Below are positions 1 through 6,337 of a DNA stretch of 6,957 nucleotides, piece after piece. The DNA comes from Gammaproteobacteria bacterium (lineage in GTDB: Bacteria > Pseudomonadota > Gammaproteobacteria > SZUA-229): contig JAOUPA010000099.1 of the NCBI GenBank assembly GCA_029880105.1, positions 1-6,957 on the forward strand. Direction: 5' to 3'. The notes below the pieces were generated by a model. It was not told where the DNA came from and did not search any database. It was given only the letters and a program-made list of their open reading frames with translations. The translations under genes and the position numbers were made by a program. Positions within the stretch are counted from its first letter, which is position 1. Each line of letters opens with the position of its first letter.

Positions 1-412
1 AAACACGTTTATTGATATTTGCGATGGTTGTGGTGAATGCATCGCACAATGCCCAAACCACATTATCAAAAAAGGCAGGGGCCGATACCCCGTTATCGAT
101 TTCAATGCCGGTGAATGTACCTTTTGTGGTGATTGCGTAAATGCCTGCGAACCCAAAGCCCTCTCTTATACAGAAAACCAGACCCCGTGGGCCATTATCG
201 CCAGTATTAATACCAAAAACTGCCTCGCATTCAAGGGTATCGAGTGCCGTAGCTGCTATGACCCCTGTGAAGTCGGCAGCATAAAAATCAAACCACAGCT
301 GGGTGGTGTTTCAATTCCTACACTCGACTTAAGTTTATGTACAGGCTGCGGTGCCTGCTATGTAGTATGCCCAACCAGCGCTATCAGCATGAGCAACATG
401 CATAACCAGTAA
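1..412 (+). CDS. napF: NapF, ferredoxin-type maturation protein of periplasmic nitrate reductase (5' end missing)
   Basis: This is a partial gene: the reading frame is open from base 2 to the TAA at 410-412 and gives 136 residues. E. coli NapF is about 164, so roughly 30 N-terminal residues lie outside the window. Four cysteine tetrads are visible in fragment numbering: C7/10/13/17, C39/42/45/49, the irregular C74/82/85/89 (C-x7-C-x2-C-x3-C) and C113/116/119/123. Each could hold a [4Fe-4S] cluster. The segment CLAFKGIECRSC and the ending CGACYVVCPTSAI match the NapF pattern as I recall it from E. coli. NapF is known as a cytoplasmic iron-sulfur protein that interacts with NapA and helps its Fe-S loading or maturation. 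No signal peptide can be judged because the start is missing. napD follows after 14 bases. NapG has the same four-tetrad layout, but it has a Tat signal and occurs separately downstream, so NapF is the better call here. Confidence 0.93.
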   Translation, partial: NTFIDICDGCGECIAQCPNHIIKKGRGRYPVIDFNAGECTFCGDCVNACEPKALSYTENQTPWAIIASINTKNCLAFKGIECRSCYDPCEVGSIKIKPQLGGVSIPTLDLSLCTGCGACYVVCPTSAISMSNMHNQ

Positions 413-426
413 TTAATGGAGAACCC

Positions 427-675
427 ATGAATATCAGCGGCGTACTTGTTCGATCTTATCCAAAAAATATACAGTCAGTATGGAATGAGCTGAGCAAGAT
501 AGAAGGCGTTGAGGTCCACGGCAGTAATGACGATGGTCGCATGGTCGTCACCGTTGAACAGGATGACGCAGGCGCACTCTCAGACATGCTGGTACGCATA
601 CAGGATATACACGGTGTGCTCTCAACATCAATGATTTACCACCAATTTGAAGAAACTAATTTTAATGATAACTAG
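427..675 (+). CDS. napD: NapD, chaperone for the NapA twin-arginine signal peptide
   Basis: The protein has 82 residues, close to the usual NapD size of about 80-90. NapD is a small cytoplasmic ferredoxin-fold protein, without iron-sulfur clusters, that binds the Tat signal peptide of NapA and holds back export until the cofactors are in place. The sequence shows the expected pattern: a first strand SGVLVRSYP, a helix (about 14-25), a strand around residues 38-44 (RMVVTVE), a second helix (about 47-60), and the family's typical end GVLSTSMIYHQFEE. E. coli NapD has GVLAVSLVYHQQEE at this place. There are no cysteines, as expected for a chaperone rather than a redox protein. The ATG at 427 is preceded by GGAG at 418-421 with a 5-base spacer, and no other in-frame start fits better. 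The gene sits between napF and napA, which supports cotranscription and a joint role in NapA maturation. Confidence 0.95.
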   Translation: MNISGVLVRSYPKNIQSVWNELSKIEGVEVHGSNDDGRMVVTVEQDDAGALSDMLVRIQDIHGVLSTSMIYHQFEETNFNDN

Positions 676-707
676 AGCTTTGCTTGCACAGAAAGATCAA
701 GGTCAAC

Positions 708-713
708 AGGAGG
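708..713 (+). promoter_or_regulatory. Ribosome binding site of napA
   Basis: AGGAGG lies 7 bases before the ATG at 721. It is a full Shine-Dalgarno match and the best in the operon, together with that of napH. It fixes the napA start directly in front of the Tat signal peptide, and fits the need for strong synthesis of the catalytic subunit. Confidence 0.85.
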
Positions 714-720
714 CCGTAGA

Positions 721-3261
721 ATGAAACTGACCCGACGTGATTTCATGAAGTCCAATGCCATAGCCGCAACAGCTGCTGCAGCAGGTATTACTATACCCGG
801 CGTAAAAGAAGCACTGGCAAAATCCAAAGACTCCATCCGCTGGGACAAGGCACCGTGTCGTTTTTGCGGAACCGGCTGTAGCGTTCTGGTAGGCACCAAA
901 GATGGCCGTATTGTTGCCACCCAGGGCGACCCGGATGCACCAGTTAACCGCGGCCTGAACTGCATCAAGGGTTACTTCCTGTCCAAGATTATGTATGGCA
1001 AAGATCGCCTGACCCAGCCTCTATTACGTATGACCAATGGCAAATACGATAAAGAAGGTGAGTTTACACCGGTCAGTTGGGATCAGGCCTTTGATATTAT
1101 GGAAGAAAAATTCAAGGCCGCACTAAAACACGATATTGAGGCCAACAAGGGCAAATCACCCGACGAGATTGTCTCCACCGTCGGTATGTTTGGCTCTGGC
1201 CAATGGACTGTCTGGGAAGGATACGCAGCTTCAAAACTCTATAAGGCTGGCTTCCGCTCCAACAACATTGACCCTAATGCACGCCACTGCATGGCCTCTG
1301 CAGTAGGCGCCTTCATCCGTGGTTTTGGTTCTGACGAGCCGATGGGCTGTTACGATGATCTGGAACACGCTGATGCCTTCGTACTTTGGGGTTCCAATAT
1401 GGCCGAGATGCACCCGATCCTGTGGTCTCGCCTCACCGACACCCGCCTGAGCAAACCTGGTAGTGAAGTGCACGTGCTATCAACCTTTGAACACCGTTGT
1501 TTTGACCTCGGTGACAACAATATGGTGTTCGCACCACAAACCGATCTGGCAATCCTGAATTACATCGCCAACCACATTATTAAGACAAAAGCTTACGACA
1601 AAGCCTTCCTCGACAAGCACGTCAACTTCAAGAAAACACCGACGGATATCGGTTACGGCCTGCGCCCTGAGCACCAACTGGAACAGAAGGCCAAAAATGC
1701 TGGCAAAGGTGCACTTAGCGATATCAGCTTCGACGAATACGCCAAATCTTTAGAGCCCTATACGCTGGAATATACCTCTAAGCTTTCCGGTGTACCCAAA
1801 GAAAACCTAGAACGCCTGGCCAAACTCTATGCTGACCCTAAAAAGAAAGTCACTTCATTCTGGACGATGGGTTTCAACCAGCATACCCGCGGTGTCTGGG
1901 CCAATGGCTTGATTTACAACATACATCTATTGATGGGTAAGATCTCTGAACCCGGCAATAGCCCGTTCTCACTGACTGGTCAACCCTCAGCCTGCGGCAC
2001 CGCACGCGAAGTAGGCACTTTTGCTCACCGCCTGCCCGCTGATTATGTGGTCAAGAATAAAGATCACCGTAGCCTAGCCGAAAAAATCTGGAAGTTACCT
2101 GAGGGTACTCTTCCCGGAAAAGTTGGCTACCATGCTGTACTGCAAAACCGCATGCTGAAAGACGGCAAGCTCAATGCCTACTGGGTGCAGTGCAACAACA
2201 ATATGCAGGCTGCAGCCAATATGAATGAGGAAGGCTTTCCGGGTTACCGCAACCCTGCCAACTTCATCGTCGTTTCCGATCCCTATCCTACAGTCACTGC
2301 GATGGCCGCGGACCTGATCCTGCCGACTGCTATGTGGACCGAAAAAGAAGGTGCCTACGGTAACGCGGAACGCCGCACCCAGTTCTGGCGCCAGCAAGTA
2401 AACGCGCCTGGTGAAGCCAAGTCTGATATGTGGCAAGTGATCGAATTCTCAAAACGTTTCAAGACCGAAGATTGCTGGCCACCTGAAATACTTGATGCCA
2501 ATCCTGGGTACAAAGGTAAAACCCTGTATGAAGTATTGTACGCCAATGGACAGGTCAACAAATTCCCGAAAATCACGGTTAAAGACAGTGACGGTAATGA
2601 ATACAGTAACAACGAAATGGATGACTTCGGTTTCTATGTTCAAAAGGGGCTTTTCGAAGAATACCGTCGCTTCCAGCTGGAAGGTCCCAAGAAAGGCCAC
2701 GAATTGGCTGACTTTGATACTTATCATAAAGTGCGAGGCTTACGCTGGCCTGTGGTTGATGGCAAGGAAACGCTTTGGCGCTATCGTGAAGGCTATGACA
2801 CCTATGTCCCAGCTGGAGAAGAGGTTAAGTTCTACGGCAATAAGGATGGCAAAGCCAACATCATCACCGCACCCTATGAACCTGCTGCGGAAAGCCCCGA
2901 TGCAGAATATGACCTGTGGCTAAGCACTGGGCGTGTTCTCGAGCACTGGCATTCAGGTTCCATGACTCGGCGCGTACCTGAGCTGTATAAAGCATTCCCA
3001 GATGCGGTGATCTTTATGCACCCTGATGATGCCAAGGCACGTGGATTAAGCCGTGGGCTTGCAGCCAAAGTGATTAGCCGCCGCGGAGAAATTACAGCAC
3101 GTATTGAGACCCGTGGTCGTAACAAACCACCCAAAGGCCTGATCTTTGTACCCTGGTTTGATGCCAGCCGCCTGATTAACAAAGTAACGCTGGATGCGAC
3201 CGACCCACTCTCAAAAGAAACCGACTTCAAGAAGTGCGCGGTGAAGGTGGTCAAGGCTTAA
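721..3261 (+). CDS. napA: NapA, catalytic molybdenum subunit of periplasmic nitrate reductase
   Basis: NapA reduces nitrate to nitrite in the periplasm using Mo-bis-MGD and one [4Fe-4S] cluster. The 846 residues start with a Tat signal: TRRDFMK at residues 4-10, a hydrophobic Ala-rich stretch, and a likely cleavage site after ALA (31-33). The cluster ligands are C46, C49, C53 and C81 (C-x2-C-x3-C-x27-C), followed by the conserved Lys 83 thought to bridge electron flow to the pterin. C190 in ARHCMASAVGAF is the expected molybdenum ligand and marks this as a Nap/Nas-type enzyme, not a selenocysteine formate dehydrogenase or an Asp-ligated NarG. The C-terminal pterin-binding domain begins near STGRVLEHWH (735-744) and ends in DPLSKETDFKKCAVKV. 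The protein resembles E. coli NapA (828 residues) nearly throughout. The extra length includes a short insertion around residues 136-153. It takes electrons from NapB. NapD and NapF, encoded just upstream, serve its maturation. All key residues are intact. Confidence 0.99.
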   Translation: MKLTRRDFMKSNAIAATAAAAGITIPGVKEALAKSKDSIRWDKAPCRFCGTGCSVLVGTKDGRIVATQGDPDAPVNRGLNCIKGYFLSKIMYGKDRLTQPLLRMTNGKYDKEGEFTPVSWDQAFDIMEEKFKAALKHDIEANKGKSPDEIVSTVGMFGSGQWTVWEGYAASKLYKAGFRSNNIDPNARHCMASAVGAFIRGFGSDEPMGCYDDLEHADAFVLWGSNMAEMHPILWSRLTDTRLSKPGSEVHVLSTFEHRCFDLGDNNMVFAPQTDLAILNYIANHIIKTKAYDKAFLDKHVNFKKTPTDIGYGLRPEHQLEQKAKNAGKGALSDISFDEYAKSLEPYTLEYTSKLSGVPKENLERLAKLYADPKKKVTSFWTMGFNQHTRGVWANGLIYNIHLLMGKISEPGNSPFSLTGQPSACGTAREVGTFAHRLPADYVVKNKDHRSLAEKIWKLPEGTLPGKVGYHAVLQNRMLKDGKLNAYWVQCNNNMQAAANMNEEGFPGYRNPANFIVVSDPYPTVTAMAADLILPTAMWTEKEGAYGNAERRTQFWRQQVNAPGEAKSDMWQVIEFSKRFKTEDCWPPEILDANPGYKGKTLYEVLYANGQVNKFPKITVKDSDGNEYSNNEMDDFGFYVQKGLFEEYRRFQLEGPKKGHELADFDTYHKVRGLRWPVVDGKETLWRYREGYDTYVPAGEEVKFYGNKDGKANIITAPYEPAAESPDAEYDLWLSTGRVLEHWHSGSMTRRVPELYKAFPDAVIFMHPDDAKARGLSRGLAAKVISRRGEITARIETRGRNKPPKGLIFVPWFDASRLINKVTLDATDPLSKETDFKKCAVKVVKA

Positions 3262-3294
3262 GCAGTGCATTGAAATAACAGTGATAGCAATTCG

Positions 3295-4110
3295 ATGAGA
3301 ACGACAGATCAATCAGCAGCACCCGGCTCTGCCAGCCGTCGGCGGTTCATCCTTGATTCCGCCCGCACAGCTGGCAGCGTCGTGCTGCTCAGCCTCGGAC
3401 TGGGTCTGTATTCCAGGCAGTCGATATCACTACCTGCTGAAGCCATTCGGCCACCCGGCGCTCTGTCCGAAAAAGACTTTCTTAGCGCCTGTATCCGCTG
3501 TGGCTTATGTGTGCGTAACTGCCCTTACGATACGCTGGATTTATCGCGTCTGGGTGACCCCGTCACTACAGGCACACCTTATTTTATTGCCCGCAATGTG
3601 CCCTGTGAAATGTGCGACGATATTCCCTGCGTCAAGGCCTGCCCAACCGGTGCACTGGATCACAGCCTGGATAATATTGATGATGCACGCATGGGCCTGG
3701 CTGTATTACTCGATCAGGAGACCTGTCTCAATTTTCAGGGGCTGCGCTGTGATGTCTGTTACCGCATCTGCCCGGCCATTAACAAGGCGATTACCCTTGA
3801 ACACATCGCCAACCCGCGTACGGGCAAACATGCCATGTTTATTCCAACCGTGCACTCTGATCAGTGCACTGGCTGTGGCAAATGCGAGCATGCCTGCGTG
3901 CTGGAGGAAGCCGCAATAAAGGTATTACCCATGCACTTGGCCAAGGGTGAAATTGGAGGCCACTATCGCTGGGGCTGGAAAGAAAAAGAAAAAGCAGGCG
4001 GCAGCCTGGTTACACCTGATGTACCACATCAATACAACCTGCCCGAAGGCCAGAGCTATGACTACGAAAGCAAGGGATTACTCTTCGATCAGCAGGAGGG
4101 GCAGAAATGA
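3295..4110 (+). CDS. napG: NapG, Tat-exported ferredoxin-type quinol oxidation subunit
   Basis: NapG is a periplasmic iron-sulfur protein that works with membrane protein NapH to pass electrons from quinol towards NapB and NapA. The 271 residues begin with a Tat signal, SRRRFIL (14-20), and a hydrophobic stretch (about 24-40). Four cysteine tetrads follow: C66/69/72/76, C104/107/112/116, C144/152/155/159 and C191/194/197/201, so four [4Fe-4S] clusters are expected. Segments such as GTPYFIARNVPCEMCDDIPC and CLNFQGLRCDVCYRICP are typical of NapG and separate it from cytoplasmic NapF. After GHYRWGW, where the E. coli protein (about 231 residues) is nearly finished, about 43 more residues follow, rich in Gly, Tyr, Gln and Glu. 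The ATG at 3295 lies 33 bases after napA. An in-frame stop at 3271 excludes a longer start, but no clear Shine-Dalgarno is seen. Its stop codon overlaps the napH start. Confidence 0.97.
   Translation: MRTTDQSAAPGSASRRRFILDSARTAGSVVLLSLGLGLYSRQSISLPAEAIRPPGALSEKDFLSACIRCGLCVRNCPYDTLDLSRLGDPVTTGTPYFIARNVPCEMCDDIPCVKACPTGALDHSLDNIDDARMGLAVLLDQETCLNFQGLRCDVCYRICPAINKAITLEHIANPRTGKHAMFIPTVHSDQCTGCGKCEHACVLEEAAIKVLPMHLAKGEIGGHYRWGWKEKEKAGGSLVTPDVPHQYNLPEGQSYDYESKGLLFDQQEGQK
4094..4099 (+). promoter_or_regulatory. Ribosome binding site of napH inside the end of napG
   Basis: AGGAGG, followed by two more G, lies 7 bases before the napH ATG at 4107. It sits within the last napG codons (the QQEGQK end). 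This strong site confirms the ATGA overlap start of napH and suggests that napH translation is coupled to napG but can also be started on its own. Confidence 0.8.
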
Positions 4111-5033
4111 GGTCTTCAATTCGCCCTGGTGTAGATGCTATTGCCAGCAAAGGCTGGTTGCTCGCCAATAAGTGGTTACTGGCAAGGCGCTTCTGTCAGC
4201 TTTCGATACTGACTTTATTTATGCTTGGCCCATGGTTCGGCATCTGGATTATTACCGGCAATCTCAATTCGAGCCTTGTACTGGGCACCCTGCCACTGAC
4301 CGATCCCTATGTTCTAATACAGTCTATAGTTGCCGGTCACACACCGGCAACAACGGCAATCACTGGCGCGATTATCGTGCTGCTGTTTTATGCAGTAGTG
4401 AGTGGCCGGGTATTTTGTTCGTGGGTCTGCCCGGTTAATATGATTACTGATTTTGCACACTGGTTGCGTGAACGCCTCGGCATCAGCGGTGCCTCAATGC
4501 TGCCGAAAGATACCCGCTACTGGCTACTCGGCGCCAGCCTGCTACTCACCTTCAGTACTGGCAATGTTATATGGGAGATAATCAATCCTGTTTCCATGCT
4601 ACATCGTGGTTTGATCTTCGGTATGGGTCTGGCCTGGTTAATCCTGTTAGCTGTATTCCTGTTCGATTTACTGATCAGCCGCCGTGGATGGTGCGGCCAC
4701 CTCTGCCCGGTTGGCGCCTTCTATAGCCTGCTTGGCAGCCATAGCCTGATACGTATACGTGCCGATGCACGCGCACGATGTAACGACTGCATGGACTGCT
4801 TTGTCGTCTGTCCGGAACAGCAGGTTATTCGTCCTGCATTAAAAGGTGAACCCAACAATATTGGGCCTGTGATTACAAGTGCTAACTGTACAAATTGCGG
4901 ACGCTGCATCGACGTCTGTAGCAAGGATGTCTTTCATTTTGGATTACGCGCAAATAACAAAACCAATCAGAAAATACACGTATCAAATACCAATAAACAC
5001 AACAATCATTCTTCCGGAGTCGAGGTACTATGA
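4107..5033 (+). CDS. napH: NapH, membrane iron-sulfur quinol dehydrogenase subunit
   Basis: NapH is an inner-membrane protein that, with NapG, oxidises quinol (ubiquinol in E. coli) and sends electrons to the periplasmic Nap enzymes. The 308 residues show four likely membrane segments, near 29-50, 83-99, 137-158 and 168-190. Two CxxxCP motifs (C104/C108 in CSWVCP and C196/C200 in CGHLCP) are the family hallmark and are known to be needed for NapG/NapH interaction or quinol oxidation. Two [4Fe-4S] tetrads follow on the cytoplasmic side: C225/228/231/235 and C261/264/267/271. The opening region with GPWFGIWI and the LTDPYVLIQS segment match E. coli NapH as recalled (about 287 residues). The last 28 residues after HFGL form a hydrophilic Asn/Lys/His-rich tail not expected from E. 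coli. The gene overlaps napG by ATGA at its start and napB by ATGA at its end. Confidence 0.97.
   Translation: MRSSIRPGVDAIASKGWLLANKWLLARRFCQLSILTLFMLGPWFGIWIITGNLNSSLVLGTLPLTDPYVLIQSIVAGHTPATTAITGAIIVLLFYAVVSGRVFCSWVCPVNMITDFAHWLRERLGISGASMLPKDTRYWLLGASLLLTFSTGNVIWEIINPVSMLHRGLIFGMGLAWLILLAVFLFDLLISRRGWCGHLCPVGAFYSLLGSHSLIRIRADARARCNDCMDCFVVCPEQQVIRPALKGEPNNIGPVITSANCTNCGRCIDVCSKDVFHFGLRANNKTNQKIHVSNTNKHNNHSSGVEVL
5016..5025 (+). promoter_or_regulatory. Ribosome binding region of napB inside the end of napH
   Basis: Two partial Shine-Dalgarno matches lie close together: GGAG at 5016-5019 and GAGG at 5022-5025. They precede three consecutive ATG codons at 5030, 5033 and 5036. GGAG is 10 bases from the first ATG. 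GAGG is 4, 7 and 10 bases from the three. The site lies in the last napH codons and supports coupled translation, but it leaves the exact napB start undecided. Confidence 0.6.
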
Positions 5034-5479
5034 TGATGAAAAAACTATCGATAATTATAGTGTTGCTTGTTAGCGCAGGAATAAGCATGCATGCAATGTC
5101 CGAAAATATTACCTCTTTGAGGGGACTCACTGAATTAGATCAGGCATCCAAAGCTCCCGAATCAAAGCAGTATGCGAAAGATGGCGCACCTATTGCTCGT
5201 GACTACGTTCAGCAGCCTCCTTTAATCCCACATCAGATTATGAATTACACCATTAATCGAAAATCTAACAAATGCCTCACCTGTCATAGCTGGAAGAATT
5301 ATCGTGAAAAAGGTGCGACTAAAATCAGCCAGACACATTTTGAAGACAGGGATGCTAATGTACTGGCAAACATCTCAGCCCGCCGTTACTTCTGCACACA
5401 GTGTCACGTACCGCAGGTTGATGCACAACCGCTTGTTGAAAACAAATTTCAACCGGTAACAGCCATTACAGGTCAATAA
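5030..5479 (+). CDS. napB: NapB, dihaem c-type cytochrome electron-transfer subunit
   Basis: NapB is the periplasmic dihaem cytochrome c that forms the NapAB complex and hands electrons from NapC (and from the NapGH branch) to NapA. At 149 residues it has the usual length. It starts with a Sec signal peptide: MMMKK, then a hydrophobic stretch (6-19), with cleavage likely near residues 22-24. Two haem-binding motifs, CLTCH (82-86) and CTQCH (122-126), carry covalent haems. H68 in the conserved PPLIPHQI and H103 in SQTHF are the probable distal haem ligands. The beginning reads ATG ATG ATG AAA AAA, so the start could be at 5030, 5033 or 5036. GAGG at 5022-5025 suits 5033 best (7 bases), while 5030 gives the ATGA overlap with napH. 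The choice changes only one or two residues of the signal peptide. napC follows after 36 bases. Confidence 0.96.
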   Translation: MMMKKLSIIIVLLVSAGISMHAMSENITSLRGLTELDQASKAPESKQYAKDGAPIARDYVQQPPLIPHQIMNYTINRKSNKCLTCHSWKNYREKGATKISQTHFEDRDANVLANISARRYFCTQCHVPQVDAQPLVENKFQPVTAITGQ

Positions 5480-5515
5480 TAATCAAAGTTAAAAACCTAT
5501 TTATGGATACATGTT

Positions 5516-6139
5516 ATGAATGATAATAAATCGACCCTATGTGGCTTTGCATGCAATTTTTGGAAAGCCCTAAAAAAGCCCTCTGTTAAATATTCACTGG
5601 GCATTCTGCTTAGTGTCGGCTTTGTCTCAGGCATCATTTTCTGGGGAGGTTTTAATACCGCGATGGAAATGACCAACAATGAAGAATTTTGTATTTCCTG
5701 CCACGAGATGGAAGACAATGTTTATCAGGAATACAAAAATACTATTCATTACAGCAATCGTACTGGTGTCCGCGCCACCTGCCCCGACTGCCATGTCCCA
5801 AAAGAATGGCATCATAAGGTGGTACGTAAAATACAGGCCAGTAATGAGTTATTACACAAGGCACTAGGTTCTATCGATACACGCGAAAAGTTTGAAGCCA
5901 AACGATTACAGCTAGCCAAGAATGTCTGGCGCGTCATGAAAAAAACCGATTCACGTGAATGCCGAAACTGCCACAACTTTGAATACATGGATTTTGCCGT
6001 TCAGGGCCGGCGCGCCCTCGACCAGCACTCAAAAGCGCTGGATGAAGGCAAGACCTGTATCGATTGCCATAAAGGTATTGCCCATGAGATGCCAGATATG
6101 CATGATGTTGACCCGACATCTACGGTTGGAAATATTTAG
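5516..6139 (+). CDS. napC: NapC, membrane-anchored tetrahaem c-type quinol dehydrogenase
   Basis: NapC belongs to the NapC/NirT/NrfH family. It oxidises quinol (mainly menaquinol in E. coli) at the outer face of the inner membrane and passes electrons to NapB. The 207 residues match the family size of about 200. A short cytoplasmic N-terminus is followed by one membrane anchor (about 27-48), then a periplasmic domain with four haem motifs: CISCH (59-63), CPDCH (89-93), CRNCH (149-153) and CIDCH (181-185). The stretch FNTAMEMTNNEEFC and the GKTCIDCHKGIAHEMP ending are typical. It is too short, with too few haems, to be a TorC-type pentahaem protein. NirT is similar, but the nap context decides. 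Two extra cysteines, C9 and C13, lie before the anchor and are not haem motifs. The ATG at 5516 has only a weak GGA (5505-5507) upstream. This is the last gene of the operon, 14 bases before the terminator stem. Confidence 0.97.
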   Translation: MNDNKSTLCGFACNFWKALKKPSVKYSLGILLSVGFVSGIIFWGGFNTAMEMTNNEEFCISCHEMEDNVYQEYKNTIHYSNRTGVRATCPDCHVPKEWHHKVVRKIQASNELLHKALGSIDTREKFEAKRLQLAKNVWRVMKKTDSRECRNCHNFEYMDFAVQGRRALDQHSKALDEGKTCIDCHKGIAHEMPDMHDVDPTSTVGNI

Positions 6140-6153
6140 CTATAAAATATAAT

Positions 6154-6192
6154 AAACAACAAAGCCCGGTTAGTCCGGGCTTTGTTGTTTTT
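6154..6192 (+). terminator. Rho-independent terminator of the nap operon, possibly working in both directions
   Basis: The arms 6154-6169 and 6175-6190 pair perfectly over 16 bp around a 5-base loop (TTAGT). The GC-rich core is GCCCGG/CCGGGC, extended by AAAC-type A/T-rich pairs. The right arm ends in GTTGTTT and runs into TT at 6191-6192, which gives the T-rich tail for + strand transcripts. It begins 14 bases after the napC stop. Read on the - strand, the same stem is followed by a looser T-rich stretch (complement of about 6135-6153), so it may also stop transcripts of the convergent nhaA. No clear separate nhaA terminator is visible between 6193 and 6337, an AT-rich stretch where nothing else is recognised. 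Confidence 0.9.
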
Positions 6193-6337
6193 ACCAAGTT
6201 AAGATACTGACTTTATAATCTAGCAGATAAACATTCTTGCCTTACAGTTATTACCAACCACGCTATTCCTGAAAAATAACTAGAAACCAGAGAATGAAAA
6301 TTACTGATATTTATTAATCTAAATAATCCTGAATTTA

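Noticed and set aside
672..968. Open reading frame on the - strand over the start of napA
   Set aside because: It lies wholly against napA, whose protein is clearly conserved. Its translation has no recognisable domain, and it is explained as a shadow of napA codon use.
2095..2923. Several overlapping open frames on both strands inside napA, including a + strand frame at 2492-2923
   Set aside because: The napA frame is intact through the whole stretch and matches the family. The other frames have unusual composition and no start signals.
3353..3919. 188-codon open frame on the + strand inside napG
   Set aside because: It is out of frame with a napG sequence that keeps all sixteen cluster cysteines. 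It is rich in Cys, Ala and Pro simply as a frame-shifted reading of napG.
3926..3932. TACCCAT, resembling a NarL/NarP heptamer
   Set aside because: It is a single heptamer inside napG coding sequence, with no partner in the right arrangement and no promoter. Regulatory sites for nap are expected upstream of napF, outside the window.
4751..4760. Perfect 10-base palindrome ACGTATACGT in napH
   Set aside because: It is a single copy inside coding sequence for IRIR-like residues, with no promoter nearby; a palindrome of this size is expected by chance about as often.
5480..5515. Possible internal promoter in the AT-rich gap between napB and napC
   Set aside because: The gap is only 36 bases and AT-rich, and no convincing -35 and -10 pair at proper spacing is seen. 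Cotranscription with napB explains expression.
6193..6337. Possible small gene or RNA in the napC-nhaA gap
   Set aside because: No reading frame of useful length with a ribosome binding site and no stable structure was seen; only a weak 5-bp A/T hairpin near 6318-6338.
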